A stretch of 52,325 bases of DNA from an uncultured Prevotellaceae bacterium (GTDB lineage: Bacteria > Bacteroidota > Bacteroidia > Bacteroidales > Bacteroidaceae). A program made the translations under genes and the position numbers. Location of the stretch: positions 1-52,325 of the forward strand of contig ONDH01000032.1 of NCBI GenBank assembly GCA_900316505.1, in the 5' to 3' direction. The notes under the pieces were generated by a model. That model saw only the letters and a list, made by a program, of their open reading frames with translations, did no database searches and was not told where the DNA came from. Positions 1 to 7,730 of this stretch are shown piece by piece; position 1 is the first letter of the stretch, and the number at the start of each line of letters is the position of its first letter.

Positions 1-1
1 G

Positions 2-472
2 AATCGGAAGGCGCGTGGCAACAACAAGTATGCCATCACCGATAAGCCAAAGGCTGTGGAATGGGCAAGCCAGAACATGCTGGTGCTCGGCATCATCGTA
101 TGTCTTGGGCTTATCCTTCACCTTCACGATTTCTGGGCTAACATGATGTGGGCTGAACTCATCGGTGTTGATGGTCAGTTCACTCCAACAGATGGTTTCG
201 GTTGGATTAAGTACACTTTCTCTAATCCTGTCTTCGCGGCTCTCTACCTTGTTTGGATTGTAGCCATCTGGTTCCACCTCACTCACGGTTTCTGGTCAGC
301 CCTGCAGACACTTGGCTGGAGCGGTCACACTTGGTTCCTCCGTTGGAAGTGCATCGGTTACATTTGGTCAACTGTAGTGATGGCCATGTTCGCTATCGTA
401 GTTATTGCTTTCGCTGTATGCCCCGACATTCTCGGTGGTGCAGGGGGCAAAGTTGTTCCTTTCTGGATGTAA
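2..472 (+). CDS. frdC: Fumarate reductase/succinate dehydrogenase cytochrome b subunit (5' partial)
   Basis: Membrane anchor of the quinol:fumarate reductase/succinate dehydrogenase complex, passing electrons between the quinone pool and the FrdAB head. The reading frame is open from base 2, so the true start lies outside the window; a GTG at 56 is only an internal codon. The visible 156 residues hold three hydrophobic segments and histidines suited to haem ligation (for example in HLHDF and HLTHGF), typical of the b558-type single-subunit anchor of Bacteroidota. It ends 121 bp before the flavoprotein gene, in the usual C-A-B order. Family assignment is by sequence recognition. Whether the complex works mainly as fumarate reductase, as expected in an anaerobe, is inferred. 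Confidence 0.9.
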   Translation, partial: NRKARGNNKYAITDKPKAVEWASQNMLVLGIIVCLGLILHLHDFWANMMWAELIGVDGQFTPTDGFGWIKYTFSNPVFAALYLVWIVAIWFHLTHGFWSALQTLGWSGHTWFLRWKCIGYIWSTVVMAMFAIVVIAFAVCPDILGGAGGKVVPFWM

Positions 473-593
473 TTTCCATGTACCATTTGACAATTAACCA
501 TGTACCATTTGCCATGCGGAGAGGGAATATCGTTAAATTGTCAAATCGAATAATAATTTGTAAATTGTAAATTGCAAAATTGTAAATTTCATT
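473..593 (+). repeat. frdC-frdA spacer with short tandem repeats
   Basis: The spacer is built of degenerate repeats. CATGTACCATTTG occurs twice near 479-512, and TTGTAAA-type heptamers occur at 558-564, 565-571, 572-578 and 580-586. No terminator or clear -7 promoter element is visible, so frdC and frdA are probably co-transcribed. The 7-nt periodicity matches other repeats in this window. Confidence 0.6.
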
Positions 594-2576
594 ATGGCAA
601 TCAATATAGATTCTAAAATTCCTGAGGGACCAGTTGCTGAGAAGTGGTCGAACTACAAAGCACACCAGCGTCTGGTGAACCCAAAGAATAAGCTGAAGCT
701 CGATGTCATCGTCGTTGGTACGGGTTTGGCAGGTGCTTCGGCTGCCGCATCTCTCGGTGAGATGGGCTTCAACGTGCTCAATTTCTGCATTCAGGATTCT
801 CCCCGTCGTGCACACTCCATCGCTGCACAGGGCGGTATCAATGCAGCCAAAAATTATCAGAACGACGGTGACTCTGTTTATCGTCTGTTCTACGACACCG
901 TGAAGGGTGGTGACTACCGTGCTCGCGAGGCTAACGTGTATCGTCTGGCTGAGGTGTCTAACTCCATCATCGACCAGTGCGTAGCTCAGGGTGTTCCTTT
1001 TGCTCGTGAATATGGCGGCACATTGGCTAACCGTTCATTCGGTGGTGCACAGGTATCTCGTACCTTCTACGCTAAGGGCCAGACCGGTCAGCAGCTTCTG
1101 CTCGGTGCTTACTCCGCACTCTCTGCTCAGGTGAATGCTGGCAAGGTGAAACTCTACACCCGCTACGAGATGCTCGATGTGGTCATCATTGATGGCAAGG
1201 CTCGCGGCATCATTGCCAAGAACCTCGTGACAGGCAAGCTGGAGCGCTTCTCTGCCAATGCTGTGGTCATCGCTACAGGCGGTTACGGCAACACATACTT
1301 CCTCTCCACCAATGCAATGGGTTGTAACTGTACAGCTGCTATGTCTTGCTACCGCAAGGGCGCTTACTTCGCAAACCCATGCTACGTGCAGATTCACCCA
1401 ACATGTATCCCTGTGCACGGCGACAAGCAGTCTAAGCTCACACTGATGTCTGAGTCACTGCGTAACGATGGCCGCATCTGGGTGCCAAAGAAGCTTGAAG
1501 ACGCCAAGGCTCTGCAGGCTGGCACTAAGGAAGGTTGGGAGATTCCTGAGGAAGACCGCGACTACTACCTGGAGCGCCGCTATCCAGCCTTCGGTAACCT
1601 CGTTCCCCGCGACGTGGCTTCACGTGCTGCCAAGGAGCGTTGCGACAAGGGCTTCGGCGTGAACAACACTGGTCTTGCTGTATATCTCGACTTCTCAGAG
1701 TCTATCCAGCGTCTCGGCATCGACGTGATTCGTCAGCGTTACGGCAACCTCTTCGACATGTATGAGGAAATCACCGACGTGAACCCTGGCGAAAAGCGCG
1801 CCACCGTGAACGGCATGGATTACTATAACCCAATGATGATCTTTCCAGCCATCCACTACACCATGGGCGGCATTTGGGTGGACTACGAGCTCCAGACTTC
1901 TATCCCTGGCCTCTTCGCCATCGGTGAATGTAACTTCTCCGACCACGGCGCTAACCGCCTCGGTGCATCAGCCCTCATGCAGGGTCTTGCCGATGGTTAC
2001 TTCGTGCTGCCTTACACTATCCAAAACTACCTCGCCGACCAGTCTATCTGGCCACGCATCTCTACCGATGCACCTGAGTTCGCAGAGGTGGAGAAGGCAA
2101 CAGAGGAGCGTATCCAGAAGCTCATGAACATCAAGGGTAAGCGTTCTGTGGACTCTATCCACAAGGAACTCGGCCATATCTGCTGGGAGTACATCGGCAT
2201 GGGTCGTACCAAGGAAGGCCTCGAAAAGGGCATCAAGCTCATCGACGAACTTCGCAAGGAATTCGACACCAACCTCTTCATCCCTGGCACTCGCGAAGGT
2301 CTCAACGTGGAGCTTGACAAGGCTATCCATCTTGACGACTTCATCACGATGGGTAAACTCATCGCCTACGACGCACTCTCTCGTGAGGAGTCTTGCGGCG
2401 GTCACTTCCGCGAGGAGCACCAGACCGAAGAAGGCGAAGCCAAGCGCGACGACAAGAACTTCTTCTATGTGGGCTGCTGGAAGTATCAGGGCAACGACGC
2501 TACAGCACCAGAGCTTATCAAGGAGCCACTTGAGTATGAAGCAATTAAAGTACAAACCCGTAACTACAAGAACTAA
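594..2576 (+). CDS. frdA: Fumarate reductase/succinate dehydrogenase flavoprotein subunit
   Basis: Catalytic subunit interconverting fumarate and succinate at a covalently bound FAD. The 660-residue length fits the Bacteroidota family. The dinucleotide-binding motif [12 protein letters not shown] begins near residue 42, and the FAD-linking histidine motif [11 protein letters not shown] places the histidine at residue 74. Substrate-binding regions including IHPTCIP and the C-terminal helical domain are present. The gene lies between the cytochrome b and iron-sulfur genes, and its stop is 6 bp before the frdB start, so the three form one operon. In gut Bacteroidales this complex ends the succinate/propionate fermentation branch. 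The start ATG follows an AT-rich stretch without a strong ribosome-binding site, normal for the phylum. Confidence 0.97.
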   Translation: MAINIDSKIPEGPVAEKWSNYKAHQRLVNPKNKLKLDVIVVGTGLAGASAAASLGEMGFNVLNFCIQDSPRRAHSIAAQGGINAAKNYQNDGDSVYRLFYDTVKGGDYRAREANVYRLAEVSNSIIDQCVAQGVPFAREYGGTLANRSFGGAQVSRTFYAKGQTGQQLLLGAYSALSAQVNAGKVKLYTRYEMLDVVIIDGKARGIIAKNLVTGKLERFSANAVVIATGGYGNTYFLSTNAMGCNCTAAMSCYRKGAYFANPCYVQIHPTCIPVHGDKQSKLTLMSESLRNDGRIWVPKKLEDAKALQAGTKEGWEIPEEDRDYYLERRYPAFGNLVPRDVASRAAKERCDKGFGVNNTGLAVYLDFSESIQRLGIDVIRQRYGNLFDMYEEITDVNPGEKRATVNGMDYYNPMMIFPAIHYTMGGIWVDYELQTSIPGLFAIGECNFSDHGANRLGASALMQGLADGYFVLPYTIQNYLADQSIWPRISTDAPEFAEVEKATEERIQKLMNIKGKRSVDSIHKELGHICWEYIGMGRTKEGLEKGIKLIDELRKEFDTNLFIPGTREGLNVELDKAIHLDDFITMGKLIAYDALSREESCGGHFREEHQTEEGEAKRDDKNFFYVGCWKYQGNDATAPELIKEPLEYEAIKVQTRNYKN

Positions 2577-2582
2577 GGAACT

Positions 2583-3347
2583 ATGGCTGAAAAAGTATTA
2601 AAATCATTCACAGTAAAATACTGGAAGCAGAATGGTCCGAAAGATGCGGGTCATTTTGAAGAGAAGGTAATGAAGGACATCCCTGGTGACACTTCATTCC
2701 TTGAGATGCTCGACATCCTCAACGAGCAACTGATTGAGGAAGGCAAGGAGCCTTTCGTGTTCGACCACGACTGCCGCGAGGGCATCTGCGGCATGTGCTC
2801 ACTCTACATCAACGGTACGCCTCACGGCAAGACCGAGCGTGGAGCCACCACTTGCCAGCTCTACATGCGTAAGTTCAACGAGGGCGACACCATCACCATC
2901 GAGCCTTGGCGTTCTGCAGGTTTCCCGGTCATCAAAGACTGCATGGTTGACCGCTCTGCCTTCGACAAGATTATTCAGGCTGGTGGCTACACCACTGTCC
3001 GCACAGGTGCTCCACAGGATGCCAATGCCATCCTCATTCCTAAGGAGGATGCTGATGAGGCAATGGATTGCGCTTCCTGCATCGGCTGTGGTGCCTGCGT
3101 AGCAGCTTGTAAGAACGGCTCTGCCATGCTCTTCGTCAGTTCGAAGGTATCGCAGCTCGCCCTTCTTCCACAAGGCCGCGTAGAGGCAGCCCGTCGTGCC
3201 AAGGCTATGGTAGCCAAGATGGACGAACTCGGCTTCGGTAACTGCACCAACACTCGTGCTTGCGAAGCAGTATGTCCTAAGTGCGAAACCATCGCCAACA
3301 TCGCCCGCTTGAACCGCGAGTTCATCAAGGCAAAGCTGGCTGACTAA
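2583..3347 (+). CDS. frdB: Fumarate reductase/succinate dehydrogenase iron-sulfur subunit
   Basis: Electron-transfer subunit linking the FAD of FrdA to the membrane anchor. The 254 residues contain an N-terminal plant-type [2Fe-2S] site (Cys64, 69, 72, 91) and two cysteine groups in the C-terminal ferredoxin domain (Cys163, 166, 169, 176 and Cys221, 227, 231, plus Cys234) for the [4Fe-4S] and third clusters. The start overlaps the frdA end region with 6 bp spacing. A canonical terminator follows. The last 50 bp of the coding region before the final codons (3291-3340) recur perfectly at 7548-7597, beyond an accessory insert. This makes the 3' end of this gene the likely site of an insertion or recombination event. 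Confidence 0.97.
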   Translation: MAEKVLKSFTVKYWKQNGPKDAGHFEEKVMKDIPGDTSFLEMLDILNEQLIEEGKEPFVFDHDCREGICGMCSLYINGTPHGKTERGATTCQLYMRKFNEGDTITIEPWRSAGFPVIKDCMVDRSAFDKIIQAGGYTTVRTGAPQDANAILIPKEDADEAMDCASCIGCGACVAACKNGSAMLFVSSKVSQLALLPQGRVEAARRAKAMVAKMDELGFGNCTNTRACEAVCPKCETIANIARLNREFIKAKLAD

Positions 3348-3383
3348 ATGTACACATATTATATTATATAGTATAAATATGAG

Positions 3384-3413
3384 CGCCGCAGAATTCCGTT
3401 CTGCGGCGTTTTT
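3384..3413 (+). terminator. Rho-independent terminator of the frd operon
   Basis: A 10-bp perfect stem (CGCCGCAGAA, 3384-3393, with TTCTGCGGCG, 3399-3408) with a 5-nt loop is followed by five T. A near-identical GCGCCGCAG stem recurs at 7636-7662 after the duplicated frdB end. An in-frame ATG at 3379 lies inside this terminator and is not used as the start of the next gene here. Confidence 0.93.
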
Positions 3414-3426
3414 CACACCCCCCAAC

Positions 3427-4713
3427 ATGAATAACCCCAAATTCCACAAACCCACCATTCACAGCATGAAGCGGCGCTGCCTTTCCCACGATTACAGTTA
3501 CAAAGGCTACTACCACATCACCATTACCACAACCAAAACACTCCGCCAACCCCTCGGTCAAATGGCAGGTCAACTTGAAAAGCCCGACGGAGATTCAGAT
3601 GCACCCCATGTGGCTCTATCTCCAATTGGGAAAATGGTGGAAGAAGAACTCAAGGAAAGCATACACAAGTTCTATCCAATGTTGGAAGTTCAGGATTATG
3701 TCATCATGCCCGAGCATCTGCATTTCCTGCTTGTCGCTCACAGCAATGTTGTATCGAAGAATGGCAAATCTACTCATTTGGGGCATGTCATAGCAGGGTT
3801 TAAGTATGGATGCAACAAGCGATATTGGGCGATGGCGGGAAAGGCAACCCTGACGACAGAATCGTCAGGCACATCTGGCGCCCCCGTTGCGCCTGGCGCC
3901 TCTACTGTGCTTGCTGCACCCGTTGTGTCTGATTCCTCTCCTGCACTTGATTCCTCTCCTGCACCTGATTCCTCTCCTGCGCTTGGCGATTCCGTCGCCA
4001 AGTCCCCTTTCCCCTCCTCCCTTCCCCCTCTCTTCGACCCTGGCTATTGCGATGTCATGCCTGTCGATTCATCCCAACTATCCACCCAGCGTGCCTATAT
4101 CCATGCCAACCCTCGCAGCCGACTTCTTCGCATGACCAACCGCTCCTCCCTTTACCCTCAGCGCCACACAGTTGACACCGCTGTAACCATCCCTGCCCTC
4201 CACGGCTACCTGCAACGCGAATGCCCCCGGCAACTCACCCCCGAGTCTTTCTTCGCCATTGGAAATCGCCTCCTGCAACAGAACGGACATGTGATGTGCG
4301 ACAGTTATGGAAAAATAGAACTGCTGCATAACAGGCTGCTTCCTGTGGTATGCCACCGTAAGGATGCCAAGCTCTTCCAGCAACAAAAAGCGCGATGCTT
4401 GGCTGAAGCAGCATCAGGAGCCATACTCGTCTCTGCCCGCATCTCCAAGGGTGAACAAGAAATCATGGACACCGCTCTTCTTTCTGGTTATCCCGTCATT
4501 CGCATTGAAGACAATGGCTTCCCTGACATTTACCATCCTTCTGCCGACCGCATGGACGATTGTGCTGCAGGACATCTTTTATTGTTGACACCTTGGTCTT
4601 ATCAGTTCAGGGGGCACGATGACGGAGTCACCACTGCTTTTTGCAAAACAATGAACTGTGTGGCTCAAGCCATTTGCAGGAAAAAGGATTATTGGTGGAA
4701 AGAGTCAAAGTAA
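3427..4713 (+). CDS. RAYT/IS200-like Y1 transposase-domain protein with an extra C-terminal domain
   Basis: A single-strand DNA transposase-like protein of the Y1_Tnp family, closest to REP-associated tyrosine transposases. The start is taken at 3427 because an upstream in-frame ATG (3379) lies within the frd terminator; this gives 428 residues. Residues 17-100 carry the fold start and the HUH pair in VIMPEHLHFLL (His97, His99). The family motif AYIHANPRSRLL, with Tyr214, follows only after a Ser/Pro/Ala-rich insertion at about residues 133-195, which is encoded partly by three 18-bp tandem repeats (3931-3984). Residues about 245-428 form an additional domain with an alternating strand/helix pattern (GAILVSARISKG, YPVIRIED), which I would guess is Rossmann-like or SLOG/DprA-like. 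No flanking IS ends were recognised. Whether it is still active is unknown. Confidence 0.72.
   Translation: MNNPKFHKPTIHSMKRRCLSHDYSYKGYYHITITTTKTLRQPLGQMAGQLEKPDGDSDAPHVALSPIGKMVEEELKESIHKFYPMLEVQDYVIMPEHLHFLLVAHSNVVSKNGKSTHLGHVIAGFKYGCNKRYWAMAGKATLTTESSGTSGAPVAPGASTVLAAPVVSDSSPALDSSPAPDSSPALGDSVAKSPFPSSLPPLFDPGYCDVMPVDSSQLSTQRAYIHANPRSRLLRMTNRSSLYPQRHTVDTAVTIPALHGYLQRECPRQLTPESFFAIGNRLLQQNGHVMCDSYGKIELLHNRLLPVVCHRKDAKLFQQQKARCLAEAASGAILVSARISKGEQEIMDTALLSGYPVIRIEDNGFPDIYHPSADRMDDCAAGHLLLLTPWSYQFRGHDDGVTTAFCKTMNCVAQAICRKKDYWWKESK
3931..3984 (+). repeat. Three 18-bp tandem repeats inside the RAYT-like gene
   Basis: Three consecutive 18-bp units of the form GATTCCTCTCCTGCACTT, at 3931-3948, 3949-3966 and 3967-3984, differ at one to three positions. 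They encode DSSPAL, DSSPAP, DSSPAL. Because the unit is a multiple of three, copy-number change would lengthen or shorten the linker without shifting the frame. Confidence 0.9.
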
Positions 4714-4758
4714 ATAACAATAAAATACTTTTCTTAACAAAAAAAGTCAACAGAAGTG

Positions 4759-4788
4759 TTTGTTTCTCAAAAATAATCGCTAATTTTG
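4759..4788 (+). promoter_or_regulatory. Bacteroidota-type promoter before the structured RNA
   Basis: TTTG at 4759-4762 and TAATTTTG at 4781-4788 (a TAnnTTTG -7 element) are separated by 18 bp. Transcription would start near 4795 and run through the structured region at 4985-5140 toward the gene at 5154. Confidence 0.55.
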
Positions 4789-4875
4789 CAAATGATAATC
4801 ACAAATTTGTTTTAAACATCAACACTAATTGCCAATGAAATAAACAACAGAAGAAAACGCTAACCGACCTTCTGC

Positions 4876-4965
4876 ATGAGGCTCAGCCCCACAAGGTCAC
4901 AAGATTTTAATAAACAATTAATTATTAACTTACAGAATAGCGTTTCTGTTCGTACTTATACATAG
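4876..4965 (+). CDS. Possible 29-residue leader ORF
   Basis: A short frame starting ATG AGG CTC AGC and ending TAG lies between the predicted promoter and the structured RNA. It is predicted only from its position: there is no ribosome-binding site and no recognised homologue. It could be a leader peptide of an attenuator or simply chance. No codon run suggests amino-acid sensing. Confidence 0.2.
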   Translation: MRLSPTRSQDFNKQLIINLQNSVSVRTYT

Positions 4966-4984
4966 ATATTGAGCTTTTGCTCTT

Positions 4985-5140
4985 GTTCTTAGCACTCGAA
5001 TACCGCCAAATCATTCGTAAAATCGAGAACAAGCTGTCGAAAGTTCACGTCCGATGGGCGTGGACTATTCATGCTTGTCGATTTGCGTGGTCTACTTGGC
5101 GGTAACCAGAGTGCTGATAAGCATCGAACGGTTCCGCCTT
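4985..5140 (+). ncRNA. Structured RNA: 6S-like fold or transcription attenuator
   Basis: The sequence folds into one long interrupted hairpin. AGCACTC (4991-4997) pairs with GAGTGCT (5109-5115). TACCGCCAA (5001-5009) pairs with TTGGCGGTA (5096-5104). ACAAGC (5029-5034) pairs with GCTTGT (5073-5078). A 10-bp apical stem runs from 5043-5052 to 5056-5065. A bubble of about 14 nt on each side sits in the middle, as in 6S RNA. A second, mutually exclusive hairpin pairs GGCGG and AACC (5098-5107) with GGTT and CCGCC (5130-5138) and is followed by six T, which is a terminator form. The closing-stem/central-bubble shape favours 6S RNA. The alternative terminator just before the gene at 5154 would also suit an attenuator or riboswitch. 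Pairings are read directly; identity is not proven. Confidence 0.6.
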
Positions 5141-5153
5141 TTTTATTTAACAT

Positions 5154-5912
5154 ATGAAAAAGTTCTTTATTATTATAATAATCAATCTTATTGCTTGTCT
5201 ATCTGTTTTAGCACAAGTTCAATCTACTTCTTCAAATAAAGAATCCTATTTTGATCTTTCGGAATGGTTCACTGATAAAGTAACTTTTATGTCTTTTGAG
5301 AAGCAAAGTAAAAGAAATCGTGCTAAATCCATTATGTCAATGGGAAAGATGAATGAAGAAGGTGCTATTATATGGCAATATGTTATTCATCCCACAAAAG
5401 AATCGGATACAATAAATGTTGGTAGATTCATGCAATTAGTAAAAAGATGGAAAGATTCCAATATTCAATCAGCTAAAGAATTATATGAGTCATCAGAAAG
5501 TGGAGAACAAAGCCCTACATATAAATCTGATAAGGCTGTAATACACAATGAAGATACCATTGTTGAATATGAATGGAGTGAACCATATGTAGGATATACA
5601 ACAGGCTATCTATCATCTGCTTCTATTTCTGTTAATCCCACTTTAAAAATAGAAGTAAAACCAACACGATTTAGAATAACCGTTATGGTACGACATTATC
5701 GTATGGCTGCTGTCAAGGCTCTTTCTCCTCAGGTAAAACTATATCCCGTTGGGGCTATGTATCCTTTTACAGATTCACAAAATAAAGAAACGTGTACACA
5801 AGCTTATATTAATTCTAATGTAAGGATTTTTAATACATTATTGAATCTGATTAGTTATCTTAATCTCAATTACGAAAAAGAGGAAATAAAACAGAAAGAA
5901 GAGGAATGGTAA
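5154..5912 (+). CDS. Secreted protein of unknown function, AT-rich
   Basis: A 252-residue protein with a clear N-terminal signal peptide (a lysine pair, an isoleucine-rich core and a cleavage-like site near VLAQVQ). The mature part mixes beta-rich segments with a final amphipathic helix ending in a Glu/Lys cluster. The arrangement is loosely reminiscent of the DUF4468-type periplasmic domains common in Bacteroidales, but I do not recognise a firm family. The gene is distinctly more AT-rich than the neighbouring core genes, consistent with acquisition. It follows the structured RNA by about 14 bp, so it may be controlled by that element. A terminator-like hairpin lies downstream. Confidence 0.75.
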   Translation: MKKFFIIIIINLIACLSVLAQVQSTSSNKESYFDLSEWFTDKVTFMSFEKQSKRNRAKSIMSMGKMNEEGAIIWQYVIHPTKESDTINVGRFMQLVKRWKDSNIQSAKELYESSESGEQSPTYKSDKAVIHNEDTIVEYEWSEPYVGYTTGYLSSASISVNPTLKIEVKPTRFRITVMVRHYRMAAVKALSPQVKLYPVGAMYPFTDSQNKETCTQAYINSNVRIFNTLLNLISYLNLNYEKEEIKQKEEEW

Positions 5913-5965
5913 CGTTTTATGGAAATAATAGTTTCTCTATACTTATTCTTTAATATAAAATAAAG

Positions 5966-5998
5966 TGCATCGCGGAATGTTTCCACGATGCTCTTTTT
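5966..5998 (+). terminator. Terminator-like hairpin
   Basis: GCATCG, then GG, pairs with CC and CGATGC around an AATGTTT loop (imperfect, one mismatch) and is followed by CTCTTTTTG. It is suitably placed to end transcription of the gene at 5154-5912. Confidence 0.7.
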
Positions 5999-6046
5999 GT
6001 TGGTTCCGTTAGAATTTTTCACTTTCTGTGCTGTCATAATGATGAC

Positions 6047-6222
6047 TCACACACTCAATATATGCTCGGCATGCTCCTTGGTATTCATCTGCTTGCCCAC
6101 AAAGATGTTTTCGATGATGCCTTCCTCGTTGATGATGAAGGTGGTGCGGATAGTGCCCATCGTCTTCTTCCCATACATGTTCTTCTCTTCCACGCACCCA
6201 TCGCCTCTAAAAGTGTATGAAA
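6047..6222 (-). pseudogene. Inverted 3' fragment of a bcp (peroxiredoxin) gene
   Basis: Read on the minus strand, this segment encodes the C-terminal end of a Bcp/PrxQ protein: KNMYGKKTMGTIRTTFI, then NEEGIIENIF, then KEHAEHILSV and a stop at 6047-6049. It closely parallels the end of the intact bcp gene at 7731-8183 but with many synonymous and some replacement differences, so it is not a recent copy of that gene. A one-base deletion in the MGAW-GEKN region breaks the frame, and everything upstream of about residue 95 is missing. It is a decayed remnant left by rearrangement or by incoming DNA from a relative. Confidence 0.85.
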
Positions 6223-6407
6223 GATGGGCTGAAGAAATCGAAAGTATATAGAGGAGTGAGTAAAATGAAAAAGATTTCTGCTTTTTCTAATTTCTTCTAT
6301 ATTTTTTTAAAAAGCATGTGCTTATTCAAGATTTTAACCCTTTTTCTTGAATAAACTATGTTTATTTTCTAACTTTGTGGCGGAATTTGGAATTAAAGAA
6401 TACAAAG
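6223..6407 (+). promoter_or_regulatory. Spacer and promoter of the Fic gene
   Basis: An AT-rich spacer with a good promoter at its end: TTG at 6347-6349 and TAACTTTG at 6370-6377, 20 bp apart. A TTG codon at 6375 in frame with the Fic gene overlaps the -7 element, so the ATG at 6408 is the credible start. Confidence 0.75.
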
Positions 6408-7535
6408 ATGAAAGATTTTAAGGCAGGTGTCTATACCAATCAAGGTTACTACAAGAGTTTCTTGCCTACACATATTAATAAGGTGTGGACATTTGATGAC
6501 ATGTCGCTGATAAGCCTACTTAGTAAGGCAGATAGAATGTTAGGGCGATTGGATATGTTTTCTAATCATATCCCCAATATTGATTTGTTTATCCAGATGC
6601 ATATCCGTAAGGAAGCTCTTCAATCAACCCGAATAGAGGGCACTCAAACCAAAATGGAGGAGGCTATGATGGACGAGGAGGAAGTACCTTTGGATAAGAG
6701 GGATGACTGGTCGGAGGTGCAGAACTACATTAAGGCCATGAATGTCGCCATCAAACGACTGGAAACACTTCCGCTTTCATCGCGTCTTATTAAAGAGATT
6801 CATGCTGTTTTAATGCAGGGTGTACGAGGGGAACATAAACAACCAGGAGAATTTCGTACTTCTCAAAATTGGATAGGGGGTAGCAACATCAATGATGCAG
6901 TATTTGTTCCGCCTATATTTGGTGAGATTCCAGACTTGATGTCAGATATTGAGAAGTTTGTACATGACCCCCAATGTCTAATACCTGATTTGATAAAGAT
7001 AGCGATTATACATTACCAGTTTGAGACTATTCATCCGTTTAATGATGGTAATGGACGAACGGGGCGTTTGTTGATTACATTATATTTGGTTAGTGCAGGT
7101 ATCTTGAAGCGTCCAGTTCTTTATTTATCTGATTACTTAGAAAATCATAGAAATAGTTATTATGAGATGATTATGAAAGTTCGAACTGAAAATAAGATAG
7201 ATGATTGGATAAAATTCTTCTTGCAAGGTGTGATAGAAACAGCCGATAAGAGTGTGGATACGTTCAATAAAATCTTAGAGTTGGAAAAAGAATATGAGCA
7301 GATAGTTCAGCAGATGGGTAGCCGTTCTGCTAATGTTATAAAGTTATTGAATGTTTTATATGAAAATCCTATGACAGATGCACGGAAAGTTGCTAAACTG
7401 TTAGAGATCTCACCACAATCAGCATATAGCCTTATTGGCGATATGGAAAAGCGTGGGTTGCTATATGAATATACTCACAACAAACGTGGGAAGAAATACA
7501 TGCTATATAAGTATATGCAACTTTTTATACGATAA
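6408..7535 (+). CDS. Fic family protein, class II (N-terminal inhibitory motif)
   Basis: A probable AMP-transferase of the Fic/DOC superfamily, 375 residues. The catalytic motif HPFNDGNGRTGR starts at His209 and matches the consensus HPFxDGNGRxxR. The inhibitory helix motif STRIEG (Ser73, Glu77, Gly78) lies before the Fic core, which defines class II; the glutamate would block productive ATP binding until relieved. The N-terminal part resembles the Fic_N domain, and the last 70 residues form a winged-helix-like region (DARKVAKLLEIS, then SAYSLIGDMEKRGLL) as in many Fic proteins of this type. It is a single gene without an obvious antitoxin, in an accessory insert. An in-frame copy of the frdB tail begins right after its stop codon. 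The target is unknown. Confidence 0.9.
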   Translation: MKDFKAGVYTNQGYYKSFLPTHINKVWTFDDMSLISLLSKADRMLGRLDMFSNHIPNIDLFIQMHIRKEALQSTRIEGTQTKMEEAMMDEEEVPLDKRDDWSEVQNYIKAMNVAIKRLETLPLSSRLIKEIHAVLMQGVRGEHKQPGEFRTSQNWIGGSNINDAVFVPPIFGEIPDLMSDIEKFVHDPQCLIPDLIKIAIIHYQFETIHPFNDGNGRTGRLLITLYLVSAGILKRPVLYLSDYLENHRNSYYEMIMKVRTENKIDDWIKFFLQGVIETADKSVDTFNKILELEKEYEQIVQQMGSRSANVIKLLNVLYENPMTDARKVAKLLEISPQSAYSLIGDMEKRGLLYEYTHNKRGKKYMLYKYMQLFIR

Positions 7536-7604
7536 ATGAACGAGACTATCGCCAACATCGCCCGCTTGAACCGCGAGTTCATCAAGGCAAAGCTGGCAGA
7601 TTAA
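7536..7604 (+). pseudogene. Duplicated 3' end of frdB
   Basis: Bases 7548-7597 are identical over 50 bp to frdB 3291-3340. The stretch still reads in frame as [20 protein letters not shown] and a stop, starting with an ATG that abuts the stop codon of the Fic gene. The last two codons differ from frdB (GCAGAT versus GCTGAC), and the following untranslated region has diverged apart from a similar terminator. Translation as a 22-residue peptide is unlikely to matter. It is best read as the far boundary of an insertion or recombination at the frdB end. Confidence 0.92.
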
Positions 7605-7635
7605 GCGAAAAGAACACATTAATTTAAATAGGAAT

Positions 7636-7668
7636 AGCGCCGCAGACAAAAACTGCGGCGCTTTTTTT
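7636..7668 (+). terminator. Terminator after the duplicated frdB end
   Basis: AGCGCCGCAG (7636-7645) pairs perfectly with CTGCGGCGCT (7653-7662) and is followed by a run of T. It has the same stem core as the frd operon terminator at 3384-3413, so the terminator was duplicated with the gene end. Its T tract overlaps the -33 element of the bcp promoter. Confidence 0.92.
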
Positions 7669-7696
7669 GTTGGGCAAAAAACTTTTGCTACCTTTG
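7666..7696 (+). promoter_or_regulatory. bcp promoter
   Basis: TTTG at 7666-7669 and TACCTTTG at 7689-7696 with 19 bp between them, about 35 bp before the bcp start codon. Confidence 0.7.
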
Positions 7697-7730
7697 CGAA
7701 AAGCAAGAATTATCAAACCGATTAAAGATT

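Noticed and set aside
3379..3426. Earlier ATG start for the RAYT-like gene
   Set aside because: It lies inside the stem of the frd terminator; the extra 16 residues encode the terminator and show no family similarity.
5988..6251. 87-codon plus-strand frame
   Set aside because: It is the antisense reading of the bcp relic and begins in the T tract of a terminator.
6375..6407. TTG start for the Fic gene at 6375
   Set aside because: The codon lies in the TAACTTTG -7 element and would be untranscribed.
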